From Athripsodes cinereus (taxonomy: Eukaryota; Arthropoda; Insecta; Trichoptera; Leptoceridae): a stretch of 64,000 nt of DNA. Positions 1-10,825 of this stretch are shown one piece after another. The position numbers were made by a program, and so were the translations under genes. A model generated the notes under the pieces. It was not told the DNA's origin. It searched no databases and was given only the letters and a program-made list of their open reading frames with translations. The stretch is taken from assembly GCA_947579605.1 (NCBI GenBank), contig OX388317.1:23455384-23519383 (forward strand), in the 5' to 3' direction. Position 1 is the stretch's first letter. The number at the start of each line of letters is the position of its first letter.

Positions 1-130
1 TCTATATTCACTTAGGTACTAAGAGAAAACAAGAAAAACATTGGCAGCTTTTATTGGGTAAATGTAAAACCATTAACCATGGAAAAAATGCATAGGACAA
101 AAACCAATGGTCCGTCAGAAACCTTATGGA

Positions 131-300
131 GTTCGTCGGTATTCTGGAGGTAGAGTCTCGGCCTCGTGAACAAGGGGTCCGGGGTTCAATACCAGGTGCC
201 GGCAAACTCCCCTTTCACGACATAAGCTTTTAGTGGCTTACTGCGAAAGGTGTATAAGGTTGTATTTGGGTTTATAACAAATCCCAGATATATATAAACC
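131..300 (+). mobile_element. tRNA-derived SINE, copy 1
   Basis: The head reads like a pol III promoter (tagagtctcgg, then a degenerate B box ggttcaatacc), followed by a body (gccggcaaactcccctttc ... aaggttgtatttgggttta) and an AT tail with ccagatatat. The same unit recurs near 8436, 38189 and 44738, with weaker copies near 9163 and 37287. It ends about 57 bp before the first FLYWCH exon. Confidence 0.75.
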
Positions 301-356
301 AATTATTATTAAGTATTAAGAAGGATAAAGCATTTGAACGTCTTTTTAATTTCCAG

Positions 357-547
357 TAGAATATACTACTTCCAGAAGAGGTAAGCCCCAGATCAAATAC
401 AATGGATTTACTTTCTCTAAAGCGGACGTCTTCATGAACGGCAAGATACGATGGGTGTGCTCTACACACGTCACCAAAAAATGCAAGGCTTGTCTACATT
501 CATATGAGGAAATTATTACTCATGCTTATAATGAGCACAATCATTGA
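357..547 (+). CDS. mod(mdg4): mod(mdg4)-type terminal exon A1 (FLYWCH finger)
   Basis: The exon begins after tttttaatttccag; the first two bases (TA) finish a split codon, then 62 codons run to TGA. It has no start codon of its own. It encodes one FLYWCH-type finger: basic start TSRRGKPQIKYNG (residues 4-16), aromatic F17/F19, KIRWVCSTH (29-37), zinc ligands C34 and C42, and H60/H62 in the terminal HNH. The domain is known to give mod(mdg4) isoforms different protein or DNA contacts; the N-terminal BTB part must come from exons outside the window. A poly(A) signal lies at 749-754. It is the most diverged member of sub-family A, with an extra C45 and H55. Confidence 0.85.
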
Positions 548-1400
548 GAAAACCTTACTTCCAATGGCGGGTTGGTTTCTGTAGAGTATTGGCCTCTAAA
601 ACAATAGATCTCCAAACCTTTCTATCTTGAGCAGTGGATTTGCCAGTCGTCTATAGGATTTAGCTATTTTAGATCTCAGTTGATGTTTTCCAATAGCATG
701 TGCCTCACTCTGCCTTCGGACGACCCTGCTGAATACATTTAGTCGATAAATAAAAGTAAAATTCATTGTGTTGTGTAAGGTTAAAGCGCACTTTATTGTT
801 AAATTAATAAACCTGTCTACCTACAATTCTCCATATAAGTTCATTATAGTGGTAAATTAAAATAGGACTTTTTAGCTTATGCAAATGTTTATGTTTTTAT
901 GTTAGTTATGATAAGGCCTAGAGTAGCCTATATCATTCCAGTAACATGAGCATGGGAATGTCCGCGTATCAGAATCTCAGTAATATGATCATGGGAATGT
1001 TTGCATATTGACTATAATAAAATAGGTCATTCCAATGCACACGGTACCAATGCCTGGAAACACTATATAAAGTATTCCACACTGGGAACAGTCGTCAGTA
1101 CCTAATTAGTCAGCCCAGTGTTAATATTCTGTCGTTCAGTTAATTATTACTTTATCAGTTTATTATAATAAGTCCTGTTGTTAAATCCGTCTTGTGTTAA
1201 ATTGTATTTTATTGTGTAATCAATTAAATATCATTGTGATTCTTTTATTCAATACTTTTATTCAATAAATAATAAAATCAATTGTCTAACTATTAACATT
1301 GTACTTTAATAAAGTGGTTTTAAATAATCTTTTTTGAGTTTTTTTTGAGATTCGCCTGGCCGCGAATCGTAAATTGTTCTCTCTGTCTATCACTTACTTT
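548..1400. other. non-coding spacer with possible promoter or solo LTR
   Basis: No coding exon is visible. About 945-1010 holds two direct copies of a roughly 40-bp unit (cagtaayatgakcatgggaa). A TATA box (ctatataaag, 1062-1071) is followed about 25 bp on by an initiator-like cagtcgtcagta, and then AATAAA motifs lie near 1250-1270. That order (enhancer-like repeats, TATA, start, poly(A)) fits a solo LTR of a Ty3-like element, but neither LTR edge nor a target duplication could be fixed. Confidence 0.3.
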
Positions 1401-1404
1401 TATA

Positions 1405-2030
1405 ACATTGATTCGCTTTACATTAGCCTGATGATGATAGCAGTAGTTCTTGAGAGCCTCTTTGAAAGTACAACAAACTCATAATGGAATAACTATATAT
1501 ATCTTGTTTAGAATATTTACTAATTTTTTTTATTGTTTAACCGAATTTGGGTGCAGATGACAAAACCAATCAGAAACCTCGATTGGAGAACCATGTCTAC
1601 ACAATGTAACATTGTGTAAAATCCAATCGGAAGAAGTGAGAAAGGTGTCCCAACGCTTACGAATTGGCTCAAGGCTGGCTTAAGTGATCTCTTTCGGTGT
1701 CCATGGTTAAACTTAATTGTTCCGGCGCCATTTAGACGGGAGATCGCGATCTATTTGAGATCTGAAAAATGAGATCCCAAAAAGATGGTTGCTTCTAAGG
1801 TTTGCATAAAGCGTCTCTCGATTGGTGGACCTTACATCGTGACAGTGAGAATGGTGGAATTGGTGAACGTTGTCCATGGACACTGAAAGTGATCACTTAA
1901 GCCAGCCTTGAGCCAATTCGTAAGCGTTTGGACACCTTTCTCACTTCTTCCGATTGGATTCTACACAATGTTACATTGTGTAGACATGGTTCTCCAATCG
2001 AGGTTTTTTATATATATCTTGTTTCATTTT
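1405..2030. mobile_element. Penelope relic with inserted foldback MITE
   Basis: 1405-1500 resembles the Penelope relic at 17.9 kb (tagcctgatgatga ... tgaaag ... aatggaataact). It is interrupted by a foldback element of about 0.5 kb whose arms around 1565-1690 and 1855-2005 are reverse complements (cctcgattggagaaccatg against catggttctccaatcgagg). The sequence tatatatcttgttt lies on both sides (near 1494 and 2009), as expected of a duplicated target or host sequence. Related MITE copies occur at 18.8-19.0 kb and 48.4-48.6 kb. Confidence 0.6.
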
Positions 2031-2343
2031 TATTTAGTACAATATAATTTTTTGGACCAAAATATGTTTCGTGAAAAATGTTTCACAGCAAACCTTGGAT
2101 GTATTTTTGAACTTAAATTGTAATGTAACGAAAGATATAATATTGTCTAATTTATTGAATAAAATGAATATAACTTTTAGTTGGTTGTTTTTGAAAACGA
2201 AATCCATTTATATCTACAACACTAGTATTTAAGTATAAGGTTATAAGACGAATATCTAAATTTTAAAAATATCGTATTATTTTTAAAATGGTCCATTCCT
2301 TAATCTTAAAAACATCTTACTGATAATTATTCTATTTTTTCAG

Positions 2344-2534
2344 TGGAATTTGTTATGTCCAAGAGGGGCAAAGCTCTAATCAAATATAATGGATACACTT
2401 TCTGCAAAACAGAAAAATACGGCAGTGGAAAGGAAAGATGGGCGTGCTCAACACATGCCTACAAGAAATGCAAAGCGACATTACATGTCTTCGAAAATAC
2501 TATTGTATTCGTTAATGACATACATAATCATTAG
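2344..2534 (+). CDS. mod(mdg4): mod(mdg4)-type terminal exon A2 (FLYWCH finger)
   Basis: The acceptor is ttctattttttcag; TG completes the split codon and 62 codons follow, ending HNH-stop. Visible parts are VMSKRGKALIKYNGYTF (3-19), RWACSTH (31-37), C34 and C42 as the Cys pair, and H60/H62 as the His pair. It differs from the next exon by only four residues (24, 39, 52, 54 in the 62-residue numbering), and the 3' flank is also duplicated, so the two are recent tandem copies. The poly(A) signal is probably ATTAAA at 2607-2612. Confidence 0.9.
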
Positions 2535-2636
2535 AATTATGTGAATCATAACTTTGTATACTAGTTTGAACTAATCTTTTTATAAATTTTATATCTATTC
2601 TTCCTTATTAAATTTCATAATTACTTAATTATTTAT

Positions 2637-2820
2637 CATAATTGTATATTTTTTTATCATATTCTACTGTCAATCAATGCCTACATAATTCTGCCGGGTG
2701 CACTGTGCAGACACCAGATTCTGTTCCTGCGCCAATGGAGTCACTGCATTCCTAAAACTCTGGCATTGTTGTCATAGGAATGGGGTGACGAAAAACTTTT
2801 TAATATTTTAGTACCGCTGT
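2637..2820 (+). repeat. duplicated spacer upstream of exon A3
   Basis: This block (cataattgtatattttt ... gccgggtgcactgtgcag ... ggaatggggtgacgaaaaac) is repeated at about 3450-3645 upstream of exon A4 with few changes. It is part of the segmental duplication that spread sub-family A exons together with their introns. Confidence 0.8.
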
Positions 2821-2884
2821 ATTACATGCATGTATTATCTGATAATTTGCAAAATACTTACATTAATCTGTTTATATTTTCTAG

Positions 2885-3075
2885 TGGAATTTGTTATGTC
2901 CAAGAGGGGAAAAGCTCTGATCAAATATAATGGATACACTTTCTGCAAAACAGAAAGATACGGCAGTGGAAAGGAAAGATGGGCGTGCTCAACACATGCC
3001 AACAAGAAATGCAAAGCAACATTACATGTCTTCGAAAATAATATTATATTCGTTAATGACATACATAATCATTAG
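2885..3075 (+). CDS. mod(mdg4): mod(mdg4)-type terminal exon A3 (FLYWCH finger)
   Basis: The acceptor is gtttatattttctag with the TG split codon, then 62 codons to HNH-stop. It is a near copy of exon A2: TERYGSGKERW (22-32), ANKKC (38-42), ENNIIF in place of ENTIVF. The zinc ligands are the same (C34, C42, H60, H62), so the copy looks functional. The 3' flank (attagaattatgtgaatcat) matches that of A2 for about 90 bp. ATTAAA at 3149-3154 is a likely poly(A) signal. Confidence 0.9.
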
Positions 3076-3449
3076 AATTATGTGAATCATAACTTTGTAT
3101 ACTAGTTTGAACTAATCTTTCATATAAATTTTATATCTATTTTTCCTTATTAAATTTCAAAATTGATTATTTTTCTTGTTTTATATTCATATTCTATAAC
3201 ATTAGATAATCAGTAGCAAGAGTGTACTCCTTTTTAGGAGATATAACAGTTTAGTTGTTCTGTTCAGACGGCTTATTTATCCAATGAAGCATTGTTTGCC
3301 TACTTAGGAAGGAATAGGGCAATAGTATTTTTTATCTACTCCGCTTTTATTAACCAATTTCAAAGGGAAAAGCAGCTGTTTACGTTCTTGGTCGTAGACT
3401 GATGTAGAGCCTTGAGTCTTAGATTAGAATCAAGAGGTCCTATCATTCC

Positions 3450-3645
3450 TCATAATTGTATATTTTTTATCATATTCTACTGTCAATCATTGCCTACATA
3501 ATTCTTCTGCCGGGTGCACTGTGCAGAAACCAGATTCGTTTCAGAGTGTTAATGTAGTCACCGCATTCCTAATAGGTACTCTGGTTTTCTGTCATAGGAA
3601 TGGGGTGACGAAAAACTTTTTATTATTTTAGTTCCGTTGTCAATA
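3450..3645 (+). repeat. duplicated spacer upstream of exon A4
   Basis: Second copy of the 2637-2820 block (gccgggtgcactgtgcag and ggaatggggtgacgaaaaac retained). The copies differ by small indels and substitutions in the middle, so this duplication looks older than the A2/A3 exon duplication. Confidence 0.8.
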
Positions 3646-3724
3646 CACGCATGTTAATACATAATTGTGATGATTTGCAAAGATACTAAATTTATTTTTC
3701 CATTAATCTGTTTATATTTTTTAG

Positions 3725-3915
3725 TGGAGTATGATGTGTCGAGGAAGGGTAAACCTCTGATTAAATATAACGGATATACTTTCTGCCGATCAGAGTCATA
3801 TGGCAATGGAAAAGAAAGGTGGGTGTGCTCCACACATGCCAATAAAAAATGTAAAGTGACCCTACATGTATTGGAAAACACTATAGTATTTGTCAATAAT
3901 GTTCATAATCATTAG
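3725..3915 (+). CDS. mod(mdg4): mod(mdg4)-type terminal exon A4 (FLYWCH finger)
   Basis: The acceptor is gtttatattttttag; TG, then 62 codons to HNH-stop. Motifs are VSRKGKPLIKYNGYTF (4-19), ERWVCSTH (30-37), NKKC (39-42) and VNNVHNH at the end, so the Cys2-His2 set is complete. It is the third tandem member of the 2.3-3.9 kb cluster and clearly more diverged than A2/A3, notably at SESYGNGKERW. AATAAA at 4013-4018 follows about 100 bp after the stop. Confidence 0.9.
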
Positions 3916-4103
3916 AATTACATATTCGTATGTAGATATTATTCACAACCTTTAAGACTGTTTTAAATATTGATTGTGATCTATGTGTGAGGTTCTCACA
4001 ATAGGCATTAACAATAAAAATGTTATCCCTTCAAGTTTTTTACAGTTATTTTTCTTAAAAGTTTAATTTATCGACCGGTGGTTCTTGTTGGAAGTTCATA
4101 TTA

Positions 4104-4518
4104 ATCATTTTTAAAATGAAACACGATATATAGTTATTCCACTATTGACTTTATTTATTTTACTCCGGCAAAAGTAAAGTGAAGCTTCATTACAAGTTTA
4201 GTACCTATGTGACAAACAGAGTGAAGCTTCACTTTACTATTGACTTTATTTATTTTACTCCGGCAAAAGTAAAGTGAAGCTTCATTACAAGTTTAGTACC
4301 TATGTGACAAACAGAGTGAAGCTTCACTTTACTATTGACTTTATTTATTTTACTCCGGCAAAAGTAAAGTGTAGCTTCATTACAAGTTTAGTACCTATGT
4401 GACAAACAGAGTGAAGCTTCACTTTACTATTGACGATGAGAGCGGAAGTACTTGAAAGCCGGCTCGCAAAATAAAGTCAATAGTGGAATAACTAAATATC
4501 GTGTTTCATTTTAAAAAT
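4104..4518. mobile_element. foldback Penelope-like relic with internal minisatellite
   Basis: The inverted ends are aaaatgaaacacgatatata ... ttccactattgacttt against aaagtcaatagtggaa ... atcgtgtttcatttt. Inside are three 95-bp tandem copies, followed at 4430-4465 by a hammerhead-like stretch: TTGACGA, then GAA, then the self-complementary AGCCGGCT. The end sequence recurs in the relics at about 17.9, 26.5 and 62.1 kb. Confidence 0.6.
4144..4428 (+). repeat. 95-bp tandem repeat, 3 copies
   Basis: Copies start at 4144, 4239 and 4334 and are nearly identical. Each contains an inner inverted repeat, agtgaagcttca against gtgaagcttcact, so each unit can fold into a hairpin. Confidence 0.9.
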
Positions 4519-4837
4519 TATTATTTTTCTTATATTATTTTTAATTAATATTATTTTAAAATTTATTTTTTGCTGTGTGTTTCATCTGTTGATTATAATT
4601 AATTTTCGTCATTTTATTATTTATAAACTAATATCTTGTCTATGCATTATTATATTATTTGCTTATGCGTCTTTTTGTAGTTCTTTTATTATACTTTGTA
4701 TTTTTAGAAATTATTTATCTGATTTACATTTTTCTGAACATTATTTTATTTTTGGTTTTATTGATGTTTGTTTTAAATGTTACATACTGTGAATTTTTAT
4801 ACCGTGGTAATACAGAATTTTTTTAATCTAAAATAGG

Positions 4838-4880
4838 TATATATTATATTATATTATATTATATTATATTATATTATATT
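4838..4880 (+). repeat. (TATAT)n microsatellite
   Basis: A run of the pentamer tatat/attat that ends about 55 bp before the Helitron. Confidence 0.85.
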
Positions 4881-4935
4881 AATTAATGTTATATTTGTAA
4901 TGTTGACGAATTGAATAAATCTAATATAATAAAAT

Positions 4936-5257
4936 TCTCATGTCACGGTGTTTGTTATCATACTTCTCCGAAACTGCTGGATCGATTTTGATGAAATTTT
5001 GTGTGCTTATCGGGTAGGTCTGAGAGTCGGCCAACATCTATTTTTCATTTATGTTTCTAAAAGTTAAGGGTGGTCCATCCCGATTTTTTTTTTAGTTTTT
5101 GGACATTTTTTTTTATTTTTATTTTTTTATGGTGAGGCATTAAAAAATACATTAAGCCCTAAATTTTCACCCTTCTACCATCAACCCCTATTTTTTTATA
5201 GCGATATTAGTATATGGTAAATGTATATTGCAAAACAATGTTTGCCGGGTCAGCTAG
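4936..5257 (+). mobile_element. Non-autonomous Helitron
   Basis: It starts TCTCATGTCACGG after an A and ends GCCGGGTCAGCTAG before a T, which fits the 5'-TC...CTAG-3' rule and A/T insertion preference of Helitrons. There are no terminal inverted repeats and no target duplication. The CCGGGTCAGCTAG end is typical of lepidopteran non-autonomous Helitrons. It has no coding capacity. Confidence 0.75.
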
Positions 5258-6240
5258 TAAAATATAAAAGGCTGAATGGAGTAATTTGTAACTCAACCTT
5301 TCATCCATATATGTGGCGACCATTTTCGAGGGTGAGGATGTGCGTATTATGATTTACATGTGCGACCAGTGTGACCGGCATTTCTATAATATCAGCGGGT
5401 GCAAGTTTCTTCTAGCAGGGTGGCTCGATACCCACAGAACCATGGTTACTCAGCACGGAATAAGAAAACACTTGTACCTGATATTGGTTAAGTAGTGTTC
5501 TGTATATCGACAAGGTATCTTGACCCGAGGCTCTACAATGCTGCTCCCGAACACTTAAAGCGGATGAGGATGCCTTAGTCGAGGGCTTGATTACTCAGAC
5601 TTTATCCCGTGGAGCACCCGGTAAAGATATGGTTTCCCACTCTTCTTCGTAAGTTTTCGAGTGTCCTGTAAAAGGCAGGTGTTAGAAAAAAATAAGAATT
5701 TCACATCTTAAATTTAGCGATGAGGTTTGCTACCATTTCTTACTTGCAGCTGGTCTGCTGGCTACCCCACTTGTGAGATATGCCGTGATGGTATAGTAGT
5801 AGTAGTTGATTACTCACCACGGGTAGAGAGGAAATAAATGGGAGGCCACTTCATCATGTTGTGTGATTACTTTCTGCAGTTAAGTGTATATTGACATTGT
5901 CAAAGTTTATGTCAACTATTGAATAAAAGAGTGAACCTCTCAAGTGTGTTTTTTTCGTCACTTGAAATTTCACATTTAGGGTTTGTCTGGCTTTCGGTAT
6001 AAATAGTCTATGAAATAAATACCGCTACTGTTAAGCAAACTTGTTTGCCAATAATGGCCGGAAAAGCTCGGTAGGTATGTATTGGGTGTATTTTTTTTTT
6101 AATATATGTCTTTTAACTGCCCTTTTTTAAGGATCTATACTGGAATATTCACCATTCCTTGTTATCATATTTTATAATATTAAACATATCATTATACAAT
6201 TTCTCTAATAGATATATGTAATAACTGATGATCTCCAATG
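5258..6240. other. spacer with repeat remnants
   Basis: No exon is recognised. An open stretch at 5313-5495 has no splice site, no usable context and no family I know. About 5630-5800 is a copy of the dispersed element described at 41450 (aaaaggcaggtgtt and gctggctaccccacttgt). The rest is AT-rich and featureless. Confidence 0.5.
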
Positions 6241-6286
6241 AGAAATTTGATAGGTGTTTTTCTATATTGAACTGTTACTTTTCTAG

Positions 6287-6477
6287 TGGAATACCTTGTG
6301 TCAAGGAGGGGTAGACCTCTAATTAAATATAATGGATATGCTTTCTGCAAATCAGAGTCTTATGGAAATGGGAAGGAAAGATGGGTGTGCTCCACACATG
6401 TCTGTAAGAAATGTAAAGCAACATTGCACGTCTTCGAAAATAATATTGTATTCGTCAATAACAATCACAATCATTAA
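6287..6477 (+). CDS. mod(mdg4): mod(mdg4)-type terminal exon A5 (FLYWCH finger)
   Basis: The acceptor is aactgttacttttctag with the TG split codon, then 62 codons to HNH-stop. Key parts are VSRRGRPLIKYNGYAF (4-19), ERWVCSTH (30-37), C34 and C42, H60/H62. An additional cysteine is present at position 39 (VCKKC), next to the second ligand. It is closest to exon A4 (shared SESYGNGKERW) although 2.4 kb and several transposons lie between. A poly(A) signal sits at 6720-6725. Confidence 0.9.
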
Positions 6478-6598
6478 GAAGAGACTAGTTTATTAAATAA
6501 CAACCACGATCTACATTTTTTTGATGACATAACTACCAACTAGACTAGAAACTCAAATGAAAATTTGTAAAATCAAATTGAATTATTTTTTATCTCAG

Positions 6599-6750
6599 TA
6601 AGTCTTGAGCAAGTGTTGATCGACGAAGGACCACAATATGTCGGTAGGCATGTACTTAAAAAACTTATTACACTGAAAGTAGCATCTATTGTAGACAAAT
6701 ACAACGCAGAATGTATGAAAATAAATACATGTGAAACAATGCCACATTAA
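6599..6750 (+). CDS. candidate small terminal exon, no known domain
   Basis: An acceptor-like ttttttatctcag is followed by TA and 49 open codons to TAA, in the same phase as every other exon of the array. The product is hydrophilic with a helical look (GPQYVGRHVLKKLITLK, residues 11-27) and lacks a zinc-finger pattern. Local GC is above the surroundings. Against it, an AATAAA at 6720-6725 lies inside, so this may only be the 3' UTR of exon A5, and 49 open codons can arise by chance. Confidence 0.3.
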
Positions 6751-7265
6751 TCTTATTAAGATATCGTTTTAGGAACTTAAATGTGGAGAGCATTACTTCT
6801 ATGTATCTGGTCTAGTATTTATAACGTTCTTTTTTTTCATAAATTTTATAATTTATGCGTATTTCTTAATACTATGTTGTTTAGTATTCATGTTCTTAAG
6901 ATTATTATTATATCCTATTTGAACTGAAGTGTTATATTACTTTGCCTCAAACCCATCATATTTCAGTCATTTTTCAGTTATCCAGCCCCTATAGACTTGT
7001 AGACAAAAGAATTGTGCTTTTTTTGGTAAATTATCATTAGACTTTCAATCGGACATTAATGTTACGTATACTTAAGTAGGTAAACATTTTTTTTATAAGT
7101 TCCAATATATTATGTCTCGTTACAATAAATTTCATGCATGCACTCTTATGTATTACCCTCAGTTAAAAGTAGCACATTGACCACAACGTTGTCTTCAAGT
7201 TTAAAATTGTCATTTCAACAACTGAATATAATAACTGTGTTAACTTCTGCGCATTTTATTTTCAG

Positions 7266-7534
7266 TAAAGTTTGTTCGATCAATAAAGGGAGGGCGTTTG
7301 ATTCAGCTCAATCGATTCACTTATAAACAATCTAAAATACATGGAAACGGAAAAATCAGATGGGCTTGTTCAACCCACGCAGCCAAGAGATGCAAAGCAT
7401 GCCTACACACTATAGGAGAAACCGTTATTTTTGTTAATGAGTCGCACAATCATCAAGTTAGTGACAAAAATCATGCAGAATTGCCAGACATCAGTCTACC
7501 AATGTTGTTGAACTCTTGTGATATCATACGTTGA
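7266..7534 (+). CDS. mod(mdg4): mod(mdg4)-type terminal exon B1 (FLYWCH finger)
   Basis: The acceptor is gcgcattttattttcag; TA completes the split codon and 88 codons follow. The finger reads GGRLIQLNRFTYKQSK (8-23), GKIRWACSTHAAKRC (28-42), C34/C42 as ligands, then HNHQ, after which 26 more residues (SDKNHAELPDISLPM...) form an acidic tail not found in sub-family A. Its start, KFVRSIKGG, is shifted from the usual SQKGK. AATAAA at 7636-7641 is the likely poly(A) signal. Confidence 0.88.
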
Positions 7535-8119
7535 TAATACATACATGATGAATGTTACAGATCAGCGATACTTGGTGGAAATTTATGTTTTATTTACCGT
7601 ACCGTAAATGGGTTCATTTAAGACAGTTAAGTTTTAATAAATTGGTTTGAATTTTTCATATAGCTTTTTTATTTGTTAGCTTTGTACCCCATTCCCCTCA
7701 AGAAGTAGCATCCTTTGTAGAACCTATATATGGCCCTACCTGCCACTTCTAAAAATATCAAATTGTTTTTTCTGGACTTGTCAGACGTACCATGTATGCT
7801 ATACTTTGCTTTTACCTTTACGCCTCATCCCAAATAGGGTAGACAGGGAGGACAGAACGCCATATTGATATTTATTTGTTAACATGATAAAATGGCAGTG
7901 AATGGCTTGACAGTTTACACCTTTGCGACATTCGCTGCCAAATAAAATATTTGTCTTTCGGTCCTCTAACACGATAAATTCCCTATTATTCGTCACTGCG
8001 ATCTAAAAATATTTGCAGAAGATTCTAGAAGTACTCGAATCTTCTGTAAAAATAAATATATTCGTAGAAAGACAAGTTTAAGCATATGATGACTAACTGT
8101 TTTTTTATTTTATTTTCAG

Positions 8120-8364
8120 TTCAATATGTGAAATCACAGAAGGGAAAGCTACTGATACTACTCAATAATTACAAGTATAAGCAATCCAAGAAATATGGAA
8201 AAGGAAAAATCAGATGGACTTGTTCAACCCACGCGGCCAAGAGATGCAAAGCATACCTCCACACAATCGGGCAGAATATTGTGTTTGCGGATGAAGTGCA
8301 CGATCATCAATACCGTGGCAAAAATTATAAAGAATATCCAGACCCTGAATTACCAACGTTATAG
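8120..8364 (+). CDS. mod(mdg4): mod(mdg4)-type terminal exon B2 (FLYWCH finger)
   Basis: The acceptor is ttttattttattttcag, a strong pyrimidine tract; TT, then 80 codons. Motifs are QYVKSQKGKLLILLNNY (1-17), KQSKKYGKGKIRWTCSTH (20-37), AAKRC (38-42) and the His pair as HDH instead of HNH. The tail YKEYPDPELPTL resembles the B1 tail, so both come from one ancestor that already carried it. SINE copy 2 begins within about 75 bp of the stop. Confidence 0.88.
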
Positions 8365-8435
8365 AATCCTTGTCACATGTTTTCTTCTCAGTGGAATTTA
8401 TATTCTTCAAATATGTACCTACAACAAATACAAAG

Positions 8436-8570
8436 GAAATGGTCGGTAACCTGATGGTAGAGTCTCGGACTTTCAATCGATAGATTCCACGACACAAGCA
8501 TATTGCTTTTATGAGGATATCTGGGTTGTATTTGGATTTATGGGAAACCCAGATATATCTTTTCAAAAAA
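8436..8570 (+). mobile_element. tRNA-derived SINE, copy 2 (truncated)
   Basis: It keeps the head (ggtcggtaacctgatggtagagtctcgg) and the tail (gggttgtatttggatttat ... acccagatatatct) with a shortened middle. It has the same orientation as copy 1. Confidence 0.65.
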
Positions 8571-10140
8571 TAGGAAAGAATATTTTAATGATAATAATTA
8601 AACTTACATATTGTAATATTAAAATCCAGGCAGCGAGTAAAATGCTGGTATTAGAGGAAATAACAACATTAATAATACTATATTGCTTATTAATATTAAA
8701 ATTTAATTATCTTGATTAATACTCACTTAAAAGGATTTTATTCAACGTTATGTAATAAAATAACTAAAGATTATACTCCAAAATAATTATTTTTGAATTT
8801 TTACCTAAGCTTACTTGTTAGAATCCTATAATTTTATATTATAATACTTATTATAATACTTACTCTATATATTAAGTGTAATTAGAATAAATAAAAAAAC
8901 ATTATTAAATGTTGATTATAATGATACCTTATATTTATATATAGCGAATCTAATCGATCAACGGTGGTTGATGGAAGATTATTTTTAAAAATAGTATGCA
9001 ATAGAAAAAAAAACATGACATCATTATTTCTGAACACATAATTTTGTGCAATGGGCGAGTTTATCGCAGAAGCGCGGTATTTTCCAACCTACCCATATAA
9101 TATAACGGAGATAGGTATTATTTAACTGTACTATCAGAATCCAGACTACACAAGAGACAATAAACAAATAAGATAAAGTCTCGGACTTTCGATAGATAGA
9201 TCACGAATTCGATTCCATCCACTGCCACTTTCATGACACAAATGTACCTATTGCTTACTGTGAGGGTGTCTGGGATGTGTTCGTGTTTATTTCAATTTCA
9301 TATTCAAATATAAAAATAAACATTTTATCTCTCATAATATGAGAGATAAAATGTTTATTTTTATTATATAGCATTGTTTATAAACATTCTACCAAAAACC
9401 GATGGTTGAAAAGATGAATTATAACTTTATTTTTTTAATGAAATAATACTTTAGGTATGTGAAAATTTTAACACTGTTTTAAATTAGTTTATAATTAGGT
9501 ATATTAAATAAGGTTAAAAAAAATATTTTGAGTTTCAATATAATTATGAATTAAGTTTGCATGGTATGTATAACCGATTACTTAATTTTATCGTAAGTTT
9601 TTCTGAAAATAAATATATTTGAATTTAATAATTAAGTTTATATATAATGTATCTTCATTCATGAATGTCTGAATAATGAATGAATAAATAAGTTTAATTT
9701 TAATTTACGCCTGTGTTTTTCATTACAACAATCCTTAATACTATCGTATGATATACCAATATAGCGTTAAAGGAACTATAATATGACATGGTAGGCCCTA
9801 CTGTTGTTAAATTCCCTTCTCTCTTCCTTTCTTCCTTTCTCTTCTTCTTTCTATAATTGCTTTTTATATATTGTGCTTTGTATTAAATTGTCCATAGTTA
9901 AGATACATTAATTGGCGATGTAAATTATTAAATGTTTATTATTGTATTGTTCATTGTTAAAGCTGTTGTATCTGTTAAAATAAAAAAATAAAAATGTGAT
10001 ATTTCATAGAAAAAGTAATACAGTATTCACGAAATTGTTGCCATATGTAGAATTATGTTTTGGTCACCACGTTTAATTATTTTTGGGCACCAAGTTTTTC
10101 AACACCGGCAACACTTTCCCGTTATTTTTTTTTATGTTTT
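8571..10140. other. AT-rich spacer with palindrome and SINE remnant
   Basis: No exon is visible. A weak SINE remnant (aaagtctcggactttcgat) lies at about 9163-9300. A nearly perfect 54-bp palindrome built on acattttatctctcat lies at 9311-9364. 8950-9000 resembles the outer end of the Penelope relics (gatcaacggtggttgatgga). 9781-9930 is a pyrimidine-rich stretch. Nothing else is recognised. Confidence 0.6.
9311..9364. repeat. 54-bp near-perfect palindrome
   Basis: Arms of about 26 bp (aaataaacattttatctctc against its reverse complement) meet with almost no loop, enough to form a cruciform or a long hairpin. Confidence 0.85.
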
Positions 10141-10189
10141 TGTGGTTTAGCAAGCACTAAAATAAAATAAAATCCTCAAAAAAAAATGT

Positions 10190-10385
10190 AATTCGAATAC
10201 AAATTTCCTTAAGTTTATATTCGAGTTAGATTTTATTTTTGCCGGTTTTATTTATTATTAAATCTAGTTCGAATACAAACTTCCTAAAGTTTTATTCCAG
10301 GTAGATTTTATTTTTGCCTAAAATCTACTTCGAATACTAATTTCTTAAAGTTTATATTCGAATTAGATTTTATTTTTGCCCGTTC
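10190..10385 (+). repeat. degenerate tandem repeat, about 70 bp x 3
   Basis: Three diverged copies follow the order ttcgaatacaaatttcc, ttaaagtttatattcga, gtagattttatttttgcc. It lies about 450 bp upstream of exon B3. Confidence 0.7.
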
Positions 10386-10825
10386 TAATTTATGTGTATG
10401 CCAATAAAAAAAGTTTCGAAAATATTTGGTCAAAAAATCCAAATAATATTATTGAAGCAAAAATTTTCCTGCACAGAAAACTATATTTGACAGATATCTG
10501 ACATTGGGGCCTACCATCTCAATGAGTTCCGCGATAAACTCATCCACTATCCATTGAATCGCAAAATTTAGTTTTGTTTTTATAATATCTAGTATTGCAA
10601 CCACTGTACTATAAAAAGTTACATTAATAAATTAGACTTTGATCGTTAGCTATTGAAAAACAACTTTAAAAATAAATCTATCGAATTTCCACGGAGTCTA
10701 GAAATAATAGAAGAATCAAGATCTTTGCTTAAAATGTACTGAAGTGTTCCTACTATAAAAGGTAAGTTTAAATATTGTTAACTATTGGAGACCTTCTCAT
10801 AACTAACATCTATTTTTATTTTCAG

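Noticed and set aside
5313..5495. 60-codon open frame with CDQCDRHF
   Set aside because: No acceptor in phase and no complete finger (missing the His pair); chance frame next to a Helitron.
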